From the NCBI GenBank assembly GCA_034638255.1, contig JAWPGT010000081.1, positions 35,188 to 99,187 of the forward strand: a stretch of DNA of 64,000 nt. Reading direction: 5' to 3'. Origin of the DNA: Coprinus comatus (lineage: Eukaryota > Basidiomycota > Agaricomycetes > Agaricales > Agaricaceae). Below are positions 34,375 through 45,389 of the stretch, piece after piece. Each line of letters begins with the position of its first letter. The first letter of the stretch is position 1. A model generated the notes under the pieces. The model was not told the origin of the DNA. It did no database searches and saw only the letters and a list, made by a program, of their open reading frames with translations. The translations under genes were made by a program, and so were the position numbers.

Positions 34375-34891
34375 TGTTAAGAACGGGGATCGGAGATGAG
34401 CTAGCGACGTCGGATTGAGGCTTCGGCTTCAACGTATGTGTTGCGCCCTTCCGATACTGTGATTAGCCTCACTTGCAAGAGGACCGAACGGTCGGAAAGA
34501 ATGTCGGAAGGAATTACGGAGGAGAGTAGAGAACGAGAGCAGAGACAAGATTGACTTAGAGTCGGAACAAGACAGAGACAGAGATGAGTGCGGATACTAT
34601 GTTGATATCAGACTAAAGAATGTACAGGAGTGACTAGCGATTAAATACATTGTTTACCGATATCGGAATATAACATATCAAAACATAAGATAACAGAACA
34701 ACGGGCCGACATACTAAAAAGGATGATGCCGACCGAAAAGGGAAATAGCCGAAATAGGAAGTTGGGAATGGAACAAGTAAATAATTGATGAAGGTCCAAG
34801 AGGTCGGCGACCGATAACAAGATTGACAGTCGGAACTGTCGGAAGGTCGGATGAGTTGTCGGAAGGTCGGTCGGTGGCACGGTACGTGACA
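34375..34891. repeat. 517-bp solo LTR of a third retrotransposon family
   Basis: TGTTAAG...GTGACA with perfect target duplication CTGCC (34370-34374, 34892-34896), inside the hAT transposase coding sequence (between HAKAA and LYKES). Rich in CGGAA/GTCGG words. No other copy is in the window, so the parent family is inferred only from the TG..CA ends and 5-bp duplication. Confidence 0.85.
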
Positions 34892-35639
34892 CTGCCTTGT
34901 ATAAAGAATCAAAGGGTAGTACATCACGGCCATCAGTACCACTACCAACATATCATGTTTCACTTCATTCCGACTCAGCATCTGGCCCCTCTCATAGCTC
35001 AAGTCATCTTCAACCAACTACCACCACTACTACACTACCTTGGGGATCAGATAATGGTTTGCATATTGGCAATAGTGGCTGGAACTCTGCTCCAAGCTCA
35101 AGCAGCCTTTAGTCAAGTTCTGCTCCTGGATCAATTATCAGTACTCATTCCTCAAGTGTTATGCCTTCCGATTCAGCCTCTAATGTTGGCTCTCAACTGG
35201 GTATACCATCTCAAGGTCGGAGATTGACTCGGCACCCAAGCTGACAACTTATGGATATGCAAGCAGCAACATAGTTGACTGCATGGACTCCTGAAAAACA
35301 ACATCACCTTGAGAACCGCCTCGCTCGAGTAACTGCATCTGCTGGACTACCTCTTTCTTGGGTTGATAATCCCGAATGGATTGCTTTTGTTGATGAATTT
35401 TTACCTATGGCTATCTCACCATCTCGGAATGTTCTTGCTCGCCGTCTTATTCCCACTATTCTTTCTGAAATTCGTACTTCCAATTGATCAGCTGTAGAGG
35501 GGCAGATTGTATCACTTCAAGCTGATGGTTGGACAGGACTTAATCACCGACATCTGATTGCTTTTATGATTATCAAGTCAAGCGAGGTGTGTATCTGGAT
35601 TCTGATATATAGTACTATTTTTAATGTTTACTAACTTAG

Positions 35640-36006
35640 TGTAAGGGGACCTTCCTCACCGACCCTTACACCGACACACCGACTACCGACCGATCCTCCG
35701 ATGTTCCGACTTCCATCGGAACACCTCCCGACTCCGCGCTTTCACAACTTGCCCCCTCACGTGACTCGTCCCCCATTGTTCCCATTGTCCATGTTACGAC
35801 ATCCCTCTGGACAATAGCTGGCGTCTCTGTTTGTATAGTAGTATATATATTGTGTGTAGCCTGTGCGAGTGAATCCCCAACTCTTTCTCTTTGGATTCCT
35901 CGCTAGGTATGTTGTATCTGCTCTGTAATATGTTTCCGATCAAATATAACTTTGGATTCCTCGCTAGTTGTCAGGCCGTTCGTCGCCGACGTGAGTCGCC
36001 CTTACA
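35640..36006 (+). repeat. Gypsy 5' LTR
   Basis: 367 bases, TG..CA ends. Contains TATATATAT at 35842-35850 and, about 30 bases on, AACTCTTTCT (35879-35888), which is complementary to the primer-binding region behind the LTR. Confidence 0.93.
35842..35850 (+). promoter_or_regulatory. TATA box in the Gypsy 5' LTR
   Basis: TATATATAT about 30 bases upstream of the predicted transcript start near 35878, the spacing expected for a TATA promoter. Confidence 0.5.
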
Positions 36007-36019
36007 GAAGAAAGAGTTC
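36007..36019 (+). other. probable self-priming primer-binding site of the Gypsy element
   Basis: GAAGAAAGAGTTC directly follows the 5' LTR. Its AGAAAGAGTT (36009-36018) is the exact reverse complement of AACTCTTTCT in the LTR just downstream of the TATA box. It does not begin with TGG as tRNA-primed sites usually do. Tf1/sushi-type chromoviruses prime with the 5' end of their own RNA, which this fits. Confidence 0.55.
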
Positions 36020-36113
36020 TTCAAGAGGCCAGCATCGCTGGACAGAAGAGCCCTGTTCTCCACAACAGAAGACTTCCCACCGACGCACCCCTCTATCCCT
36101 CACTCGCTAAACC

Positions 36114-37283
36114 ATGACCGATCCAGCACCGCCCCAGCCGACTTGGAATGAAATCGTCGAAGGCACCTTCCACGAGCTTCGGGCATCGCTTGATGCTCTA
36201 CGGCAGCGAGTAGAAGCTACCGAATCCACTTCCGCCACCACTGCCAATGTACTTGCCACCATCACTGCCCAACTCTCCACACTCGTTTCGGCCTCTCAGA
36301 CCACCCCTTCACCTGCTACCCCTGCGACGCCAGCCCCTCCATCTCCCCCCGAACATCCACGGACATTCCGAGGGCGAGTCGCTACGCCACCCGATTATGA
36401 TGGCGACCGCAAGACAGGCCAGGCCTTCCTCAACGCCTGTAACCTGTACATCCGACTCTCAGGCGAATTCCAGTCGGACGAGGAAAAGATGCTCTGGGCC
36501 ATGTCCTACATGAGGAGCGGTCGGGCTGCTACATGGACGGAAGAGATATTTCGGCTGGAATCACAGGTCGGGAATTTGCCTTTTGAGGACTGGGAGGACT
36601 TCAAAACCCAGTTCAAGGCTCGCTTCTTGCCGATCGACGCCGAGTCGGAAGCGGTTATCACATTGGAAGGGGATACTTACTTCCAGAAAGATCGGACTTT
36701 GGAGGATTACCTGGACACCTTCAAAGCACTCATTTCAGCATCTGGGTACACCGACCGGAAGGTCACTGTCGTCAAGTTTCGTCGAGGTCTTCGCACCAAC
36801 TTGGCCGACTCCATTGCCACTATGACCCTGGGCCGACCCTCCGACTCCGATCCCGATGGCTGGTATTGTGCAGCCACCTGCTTTGAAGCTTCCCGACTTG
36901 CCAATGTTGCATTCAAGGCAAATCATCGCCTGGTACCACCGCCAGCTCCCAGACCCGTTTTTCACTCCTTCCCAAAACCCCCACCCCATCCAACTCCCCT
37001 GATTCCCCTACCGACATTCGCCCATGTAATGCCGACGCCTGGGAACCCGACTCCGATGGATATTGACGCGTCCAAACTTCGTAACCTGACTTCTTCCACC
37101 TGCTACCGATGTAAGCAGCCTGGACACATCAAGGCAGAGTGCCCCCGACGCTTTGATGTCCGGCTTATGACGTTGGAAGAGAAGGATGAGTTGCTGATGA
37201 ACCTGTTGGCAGAGAAAGACGTTGCCAACGTCGGAAGGCAGTCGGAAGGGTCGGTGGAAACAGATACGCAGGATTTTCGGTAA
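36114..37283 (+). CDS. Gypsy gag polyprotein
   Basis: 389 residues from ATG 36114. A coiled N-terminus (ELRASLDALRQRVEATEST) and Pro/Thr linker precede a retrotransposon gag core (FLNACNLYIRLSGEFQSDEE, WTEEIFRLE, FEDWEDFKTQFKARF, YLDTFKALISASGY). One zinc knuckle CYRCKQPGHIKAEC (C-x2-C-x4-H-x4-C) lies near residue 340. It packages element RNA into virus-like particles. The pol frame overlaps its end in the -1 frame. Intact as read. Confidence 0.85.
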   Translation: MTDPAPPQPTWNEIVEGTFHELRASLDALRQRVEATESTSATTANVLATITAQLSTLVSASQTTPSPATPATPAPPSPPEHPRTFRGRVATPPDYDGDRKTGQAFLNACNLYIRLSGEFQSDEEKMLWAMSYMRSGRAATWTEEIFRLESQVGNLPFEDWEDFKTQFKARFLPIDAESEAVITLEGDTYFQKDRTLEDYLDTFKALISASGYTDRKVTVVKFRRGLRTNLADSIATMTLGRPSDSDPDGWYCAATCFEASRLANVAFKANHRLVPPPAPRPVFHSFPKPPPHPTPLIPLPTFAHVMPTPGNPTPMDIDASKLRNLTSSTCYRCKQPGHIKAECPRRFDVRLMTLEEKDELLMNLLAEKDVANVGRQSEGSVETDTQDFR

Positions 37284-37291
37284 CTCAATCG

Positions 37292-40200
37292 GTGGAGGCC
37301 ACGCCCCGATTGTCTAGTGTTAATAGGTTTGCTGTACTACCCGTAGAAGAAATAAACGAAACTACTATTTCCCCACCTACACCCAAACCTATAGCTGTGT
37401 CCAAACCCCGCCGACCTCACTGGGAACGTCGTTACCTCCCGACCCGGTATGTCATTTCATCCACCGCCCCCGCCAACGCTTTGAAACTGCCGATCGACCT
37501 TGAAACCACCGACACCGGAGTCCGATTTTCATCGGAAGCACTCGTGGACTCTGGTGCCACTGGTATCTTCATCGATCGGGACTTCGCTCGTCAACATAAG
37601 CTCACCACCCGCCGCCTATCACACCCAATCCCTGTCTTCAATGTTGACGGCACCCCGAACGAAGCTGGAGAAATCGCCGAAGTTGTCGATATGGTTCTCC
37701 GATACAAGAATCATTCCGAACGTGCAGTCTTCGCTGTCACCGGCCTCGGAAAAGAGTCCGTTATACTTGGCTATACTTGGCTCCGCGCACACAACCCCGA
37801 AGTCGATTGGGTAACAAAGGAAGTCAAAATGTCGAGGTGTCCGAGGACTTGCGAAGGTTGCCGACAGGAATACAAGGAGGAGAAGAAGTTCCAGGAGAAG
37901 GTGCTAAGGGTCTGCACTTCAGGGCCTTTTCCAGTGCTTGTGGAAGAGGTGAATGAAGAAGAGGATGAAGAGTCGGAAGAAGGAGTTAGTTGGTCAGAAT
38001 TGGAGGAAGGAGATTGGATTTTTGCTGCCATCCCTCGCTCATCGGTTCTCTCGGTTTCGGAACAGATTTCAGCCACTGGTACTCTATCGCAACAACTTGC
38101 CGAAGCGCATCGGAAGAATACTGCAACTGCCAACCTCGGTTTCAAGGCTCATATTCCCAACTACCTACACGACTTCGAAACCGTTTTCTCTGAGGCTGCC
38201 TTCCAAGAGCTCCCCGAAAATCGGCCTTGGGATCATGCTGTGGAACTCGTCCCTGGCGAAACTGCCAAAACCACCAAGGTCTACCCGATTTCGCCGAAAG
38301 AACAGGCCGCACTTGACGAGTTCCTCCAAGAGAACCTTGCTTCGGGAAGGATTCGCCCCTCAAAGTCGCCGATGGCAGCCCCCGTTTTTTTCATTAAAAA
38401 GAAGGACGGTTCGCTTCGGTTGGTACAAGACTATCGGAACCTCAATGCTATCACAGTGAAAAACAAGTACCCCATCCCACTCATCTCCGAAATTGTTTCG
38501 AAACTGCAGGGCGCAAAATACTTCACCAAACTTGACATCCGATGGGGCTTCAACAACATCCGTATCAAGCCTGGCGATGAATGGAAGGCTGCTTTCCGAA
38601 CGAATCGGGGGCTCTTCGAACCTCTGGTGATGTTTTTCGGCATGACTAACAGCCCGGCGACCTTCCAGACAGTGATGAACGACATCTTCCATGACCTTAT
38701 CATGGAAGGAATTGTTATCATCTACCTCAACGACATCCTGATCTTCTCGAAAACCCTGGAGGAACATCGGAAGGCGATCCGACGTGTGATGGAGGTACTC
38801 AAGGAACACAAGCTGTACCTCCGACCCGAAAAATGCGAGTTCGAGAAGCAGAAGATAGAATACTTGGGGCTGATCATTTCGGAGAACTGTGTAGAGATGG
38901 ATCCAGTGAAGGTAGCAGGAGTTCGCGACTGGCCGATTCCAAAAAACAAGACGGAAGTTCAGTCTTTCCTTGGGTTTGCCAATTTCTACCGACATTTTAT
39001 TCGGGATTTTTCACACATCGGTCGGCCACTCTTTGATCTAACCAAGTCCAGTACACCTTGGAACTGGGGTACTGAACAGCAGGAAGCCTTTGATGCTCTG
39101 AAGACAGCCATTACATCGGCACCAATCTTGTCTTCTCCCGACGACACCACACCTTACCAAGTAGAGGCCGACAGCTCCGACTTTGCAACTGGAGCTGTCT
39201 TGTCGCAGCTTGCATCGGAAGACAACAAGTGGCACCCCATCGCATTCTACTCAAAATCGTTGTCGCCAGTCGAACGCAATTATGAGATCCATGACAAAGA
39301 GATGTTGGCTATCATCCGATCACTTGAAGAGTGGAGGCACTTCCTGGAGGGCAGTGAACACAAGGTAGAAATCTGGACTGACCACAAGAACCTCGAGTAC
39401 TTCATGACTGCGAAGAAACTCAACCGCCGACAAGCCCGCTGGTCCCTCTACCTCTCCCGGTTCAAACTTCTCACTTCATCACCGACCAGGCCGATCCATG
39501 GGCAAACCCGATGCACTCTCCCGACGGGCCGACCACGGAACTGGCAAAGACGATAATGACAACCTCACCCTCCTCCCTCCATCGCTATTCGCTGTTCGAG
39601 CCCTTGAAGGTGTTGTTTTGGTCGGAGAAGAGCAGGATGTGTTGCGAGAGATTAGACGTGGTAATCGGGATGGTGAACAAGAGGAGGCAGTGGCGAAGGT
39701 AGCGCGGGAGTTGAAGTTGTCAAAGTCAAAATCAGTTAAGAGTTCCGAATGGTCGGAAGATAATGGGTTGCTACTTCATCGAGGTAAAATCTATGTCCCT
39801 AACATCCCCGACCTTAGACGTCGCATTGTGGCCCAACACCATGATTCCAAAGTCGGCGGACACGCAGGACGCTGGAAGACCCTCGAACTCATGGGTCGGA
39901 ACTACTGGTGGCCTTCTATGTCTCGTTACATCGGTCAGTATGCCTCTACTTGTGACTTGTGCTTACGGACAAAGCCCCACCGACACTGACCAATTGGCGA
40001 ACTTCACCCACTTCCCATCCCCGATGCCCGCTGGGACACTATCAGCATTGACTTTGTCGTCGAACTCCCAGAGTCCAATGGTTATGACGCGGTGTTCACA
40101 GTCGTCGATTCAGTATCAAAACGAGTTCATTTCCTGCCGACCCACACGACTTGCACTGCCGAAGGTGTCGCCCGACTCTTCCTCCACAACATCTGGAAGC

Positions 40201-41369
40201 TCCACGGCCTACCTCAACGTGTTGTCTCCGACCCAGGCCCGCAGTTTGTGTCGGAATTCACCCGCGAGTTGTACCGACTCTTAGGCATCAAGGTCGCTGC
40301 GACTACAGCTTGGCACCCACAAGCCGATGGTCAAACCGAATGAGTTAACCAAGAACTCGACCAGTACATCCGAGTCTTTGTTAACCAGTGACAGAATGAT
40401 TGTTATGACCTTCTCCCGCTCACCGAGTTCCAACACAACAATCACGTTCATGCTGCGACCCACCAATCGCCCTTTGTGTTAGACACCGGCCGCGACCCTC
40501 GCATGGGCTTCGAACCCCGACAACACCCCTCCCGACTCGAAACGGTCAATGAGTTCAAAACCCGGATGGAGTCGGCACTAGAAGAAGCAAAATTGGCACT
40601 GGTGAAGGCAAAGGACGATATGGCGAAGTACTACGATCGACGTCGGACCCCTGCCCCCGAGCTCAAGACAGGTGACATGGTTTACCTTGACGCATCGGAC
40701 ATCGCAACGAGTCGGCCCTCAAAGAAGTTTGAGCACACACGGTTAGGTCCTTTCGCCGTCGACCACAAGGTTGGGCCTGGGGCATATCGGCTCAAGCTTC
40801 CCCGAAGGTTGTCTCGCCTGCACCCGGTGTTCAATGTGATTAAACTCACTCCAGCTCCCGAAGACCCAATCCCTGGTCGGAAGCCGACAAAAATACTGAT
40901 GCCAATACTGGTGGACAACGAAGAGGAATGGGAAGTAGAAGAAATATTGGACAGTAAAGTGCAACGAGGTAAACTCAGATTTCTGATCAAGTGGCAAGAC
41001 TTCAGCATGGAAGAGAACTCTTGGGAACTCGCAGCCGACGTCCATGCCCCCGAAAAAATCGCCGAGTTCTATCGCAAGAACCCCACTGCACCTCAACTTA
41101 TCCGTTCCATGGCCTTCGACTCCATTCCTTTCCGACCTCGCACTCAGTTCACAGGTACATCGGGACGCTGCACCCTAGAAGGGGGGGTAGATGTAAGGGG
41201 ACCTTCCTCACTGACCCTTACACCGACACACCGACTACCGACCGATCCTCCGATGTTCCGACTTCCATCGGAACACCTCCCGACTCCGCGCTTTCACAAC
41301 TTGCCCCCTCACGTGACTCGTCCCCCATTGTTCCCATTGTCCATGTTACGACATCCCTCTGGACAATAG
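37292..41369 (+). pseudogene. Gypsy pol polyprotein, inactivated
   Basis: Protease LVDSGATGIF; reverse transcriptase with AAPVFFIKKKDGSLRLVQDY, FFGMTNSPATFQ and IIYLNDILIF, where the family has YxDD; RNase H (QVEADSSDFATGAVLSQL, WTDHKNLEYF). An extra base in the A run at 39467-39469 breaks the frame. Integrase follows: HHCC zinc part ending CDLCLRTKP, core with SIDFVVELP and DPGPQFVSEF, and QADGQTE. In-frame TGA stops fall after KPHRH (about 39988), after QADGQTE (40341) and after VFVNQ (40389). A last open stretch (from 40476) has the integrase C-terminus and a chromodomain (VEEILDSKVQRGKLRFLIKW, DFSMEENSWELAADV). Catalytic loss plus stops make it dead. Confidence 0.88.
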
Positions 41370-41556
41370 CTGGCGTCTCTGTTTGTATAGTAGTATATAT
41401 TGTGTGTAGCCTGTGCGAGTGAATCCCCAACTCTTTCTCTTTGGATTCCTCACTAGGTATGTTGTATCTGCTCTGTAATATGTTTCCGATCAAATATAAC
41501 TTTGGATTCCTCGCTAGTTGTCAGGCCGTTCGTCGCCGACGTGAGTCGCCCTTACA
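41192..41556 (+). repeat. Gypsy 3' LTR
   Basis: 365 bases, nearly identical to the 5' LTR. A purine tract AGAAGGGGGGGTAGA (about 41178-41191) directly precedes it and is the likely polypurine primer. Confidence 0.93.
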
Positions 41557-44500
41557 ATCAGATGTTTTCATATATATATCCTGAAATCATTGTACTTGAT
41601 TGTTACTCTCATCAGGTATGTTGCAAAATGAAGTTTTAAAATAGATCTAAATACTGAAATACATTTAGATCAATTTAGTTGTAGGAGATTACTTTGCAAA
41701 TCGTTCTGGTGTACTTACTCAGGTACTGTAGATCAATTTCTTTTCAATTTTATATATCTATAATATACTGACTTGAACATTTTTGAAGATTGATCGTGCT
41801 ACTGATCTAATTGCATGGATCCGAAGCAAGACAATTCTCTTAAGTCTTATCCATGAAAAATATTCAAGTAACCATAATGGCCAAACAAAATCAGTTCTTC
41901 GGGCAGTACTTACTCGATGGACATCTCACTATATGGCGTTGACTCGCCTTTTAGAACTTCGACAAACACTTATTAGTGTTATTTCAGATGACATGGCAAA
42001 AATGGTATCTCAGCGCAAAATTATTCAAGGACCAAAGATTGCTCAAAATTGTGCATGCGAAATGATTGCAATTATTCAAGATGGATCATTTTGGAATTCT
42101 ATTCTTAGGTACGGATCATTTGTAGTTTGGAATCATTGGGAAATTCAAATGTAATACTCTTCTTATTCATAGGATTGTTCTTCATCTCCGACCTCTTGCT
42201 ATTGCCGCAAATATTATTCAATCCTCAGGCTGCCATCTAGATACTGTGCTAATGACATTTGCACATTTAATCATTCAATATTCTCGGCCAAAATTTACAG
42301 GAACTGATGATCTTGGACCATGTACTACAATTATCAACAGTATTGAAAAGCGCTGGGCAAAGGCCGATCAAGAAATCTTCATTGGTGCTGTTCTTTTAAA
42401 TCCTCTTTACGGACCTGAAGTCTTCTCTCCCCAACAATCTTTCAATCTTTCAATCATTACCCACATTCTCTCCCAACTATGGACTCGGTTTTACAAGATA
42501 GCAGTACCAGCAGCTCTCGGTATTCAGATCAGGAATTTTTATATGCAGAAAGGCATGTTTGCAAACCTCATAGATCAATGTAATATAGAGAGACGGAGTG
42601 CTGCAGCTGAGGTATGTTTATCATTTACTTATATCTATATAAAATTAGAAATAAACATTGTATTTGTTGTGTTTCTCAGAAACGTGTTGAGGACCCGATG
42701 CTTGTTCTACAGGCATTTATTATTCCAAGACAACCCGATCCCGAGTTAATCCTGCTTGCACATCGTCTTTTCTCTGTCGCTGCCAATTCAGCATCCTGTG
42801 AACACTTATTCAGTGTTTTTGGAAATACACTAACAAAACTCCATAATCGACTGGGCACAAACACTATGTGTGCACTAGCTGAGCTCAAAATGTATATAAA
42901 GGATGAGCATCGTCGAAATAATACCTTGAAGAAGCACCTTCAAAGGCATTTTGGAGAACGAAAACAGGTTGTGTCCGAAAATCAAGATCTTATTCCTGAT
43001 AATCCTAGTGTGTGGTCTACCATTATAACTAATGATTATCTACCTTATCTACAACTCTAGGTTCATCCAACATTCCCTCAGGCCCCATATATGCACCTGG
43101 TGGATCCACTCATGATTATACTGCTACCAACCCTAACTCAGACTCGAACACTGCCTACAACCCACCCCAATCTGACTTTCATAGAATTATCATCACTAAT
43201 GGTCAGCTCGCACAGGAAGCTGATCTTGATCCAGAGGCGATTGGCCCAAGCAATTACCAGGCAATTCCGATCTCACTGCTTTTTGATAGCAATGTAGTAT
43301 TCTGGATGGATAAATTGGAGAAATTGGGGACACGTGGTTTTGTGGAGGAGCTTGCTGTATATGAGATGCTTGATATTGATATGGATGGCGATGAGGAGGG
43401 AGCAGAAGATGGTGCAATTGAGGTAGACGCATGTACTCAAGAAATTTTACTCTAATGTAATCATTCCAAATTCAGTAATCTAGTCCCTTATGATCAAATT
43501 CCCATGCTAGACAGTGGTTACCAGTTATGTGACTACGGTTATAACTATTAACTGGTTATTGTGACTAGTTATAACTAGTCATTAACCGTCCCAACACCGG
43601 AACTGATCCACTACTCCAAATACGCTGAATACTAAAAGGCAATAGAAAGAAATAAAGGGTCAGAAAATGTTAAGAATGATAACACAATGATGCACTGAAG
43701 TGACTAACCGGAAATACTGTCAAGACATAGTCAGGAATTTGAGAGTCGAGATATAGGTGTTGGATAACATATGGAATAAAGTATAATAGCCCATCACGAT
43801 AAAAAACAAATAGAACTGGTGTGACTTTTTTGTATTTGATGAGTTTTGATATTGTGTATGGTGATTTGGAGAAGGTACAATAGAGTCCGATTAATGTAAG
43901 TAACAGTTCAATGCCTTATAACAAATACATTCATTAAGAAGTAATAAATGAGAAGAGTAAACATAGAAATAAACATACCTGTACTTGCCAATCGACAAAT
44001 ACTGAATATTGAAATTACAGAAGGATATACAAACAATGAACAATAGAAATGATGTGAATGAGAAAAAGAGATGAACTCACCAAGCCGTTTGTATACTTTT
44101 AGTAAGCAAATCTAGAGTTGTATTTGAAGAAGAAAGTAGGATGCAACCAGGAATGGGTAAACCATCCAATGTAAATCGTGTTATAAGAGAACCTTTCACT
44201 ATCCAATAAAATGTTCCTCCCTGTAACATTGTTAATTATCATCGGTTATTCCTTGGCCGGGTCTATGACATACAACAATATCAACTTCAGATGATAGATA
44301 TTATTAGCATATATCTATATATTAGTAACAACTCATCTATCATGATATATTATCACATGCCAAGCATCGCAAATACCAGTATCAATGATACTGGGGGGTA
44401 AGTGAAAAAAATGATTGATGAGCATTTGATCTCCCTCTTCTTTTAGAAAGCTGTTAAAAGGGACTAACCTAATAAATTATTATTGAAGAGTGCTCGTAAT

Positions 44501-45389
44501 CTTAAAACCAGAATTGTCTTGACTAAAACAATATGCCCAACATTAACAATACTAATATCACAAGGAATCATCGATCAGTAGTAAGTCAGTTGTTACAAAC
44601 ATTCGAAAGTTGCAAAGTCGAGATATTTACAATTCAGTGATCCAAGATGTTGTGTAGCATCTATTCAGGATATGATGAGTTTAGTTGTTTAAGCTGGAAG
44701 AAATTATGACTTACAGCTATGAATAAATTTAAGGACAAGCTCTGAGTGAGTTTTATAAAACATGAACTATGAACTCACTCTTGCAGGAATCCCAGACTGT
44801 CGTGCTTCTATACATCATGAGTTTAATATGATAAATTAAACAAATTCGTGTATGGAGGATATCTCACTATAAAAAATCAAACTAGGATCATGCATCAGAT
44901 ACAGAATCCATACAGCCGATGAAAAAAAAAAGAACTTAAGAGGGTATGTACATGAAAACAATTAGGGTGAAATAACAAAGTAAGATGTAAATCAGCTTCA
45001 TTGGCGTTCGACCCCTACATTACAAAGTTGGTGGGAAACCAGTTTGTTCATGGGCTTGACAATGGGCTGGGAATCATGATCATTGTACCTAGTATATATA
45101 TATATTCTCTATAAAAGTATATGGTGTATGTTAGTATATTTATGTTATTGTTATGAATAGTGGATGTCGGAAGGGAAGATAATGCTCAGCGCATATTTCT
45201 CACCTCTTTATTGAACAGTAAACATGCATCATAGATTACACAAGTTATCATTGCAACTGATATGATGATGATGATTTATCAATGAATCATCTGAACAGAA
45301 ATGATTTTGAAAAACATACCGTAGCTATAACTATGCTGTAATGCAGTATTATGCATGAACACTACTACTTCAGGTGGTATATCCACCAT

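Larger units (their letters stand above)
35640..41556 (+). mobile_element. Ty3/Gypsy chromodomain retrotransposon
   Basis: LTRs 35640-36006 and 41192-41556 (TGTAAGG...CCTTACA) differ at about two bases and one dinucleotide indel, so the insertion is young. Order gag, protease, reverse transcriptase, RNase H, integrase, chromodomain is that of a chromovirus. No 5-bp target duplication is visible: the left flank is CTTAG and the right flank ATCAG. It lies in an apparent intron of the hAT transposase. A solo LTR of the same family is at 48248-48612. Confidence 0.95.
33918..43455 (+). pseudogene. hAT transposase, interrupted
   Basis: Start MDPNSDYIHEESLAPPDANW at ATG 33918. The first exons carry a zinc-finger-like VYCKNCFNDH ... 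ICGHVSTVYNHLISC. After the solo LTR the frame continues (LYKESKGSTSRPS), then shows several in-frame stops (35110, 35242, 35272, 35487), then SLQADGWTGLNHRHLIAFMI just before the Gypsy insertion. Beyond it: TRWTSHYMALTRLLELR, LRPLAIAANIIQSSGC, and the hAT dimerisation block LFSVAANSASCEHLFSVFGN, LTKLHNRLG. A long acidic tail ends CTQEILL at 43455. Not able to make a transposase. Confidence 0.8.
33102..43599. mobile_element. hAT DNA transposon with nested insertions
   Basis: Ends CAGTGTTGGG (33102) and CCCAACACCG (to 43599) are inverted with one mismatch, and a perfect 8-bp duplication GAACTGAT flanks them (33094-33101 and 43600-43607). Subterminal GGTTA/TAACC words are dense at both ends. It carries a transposase gene on the plus strand (33918-43455) broken by two solo LTRs, a Gypsy element and stop codons. 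Without the insertions it would be about 3.7 kb, normal for hAT. Confidence 0.92.
32746..45389 (-). pseudogene. DUF6533-type paralogue B, split by a hAT insertion
   Basis: Starts at ATG 45389 (MVDIPPEVVVFMHNTALQHS) and runs left to 43608, then is interrupted by the element 33102-43599 and resumes at 33101 down to TGA at 32746. The broken exon reads VFSVFGVVDQF before the insertion and (S)ITNDMMSQTDWILC after it, matching VFSVFGLVGQFSIANDIMSQ in paralogue A. The tail GTRLILNLRIAGAELTDTTI also matches. Outside the insertion I saw no obvious decay, so the gene was probably intact when hit. The last exon would be separated from the rest by 10.5 kb. Confidence 0.8.
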
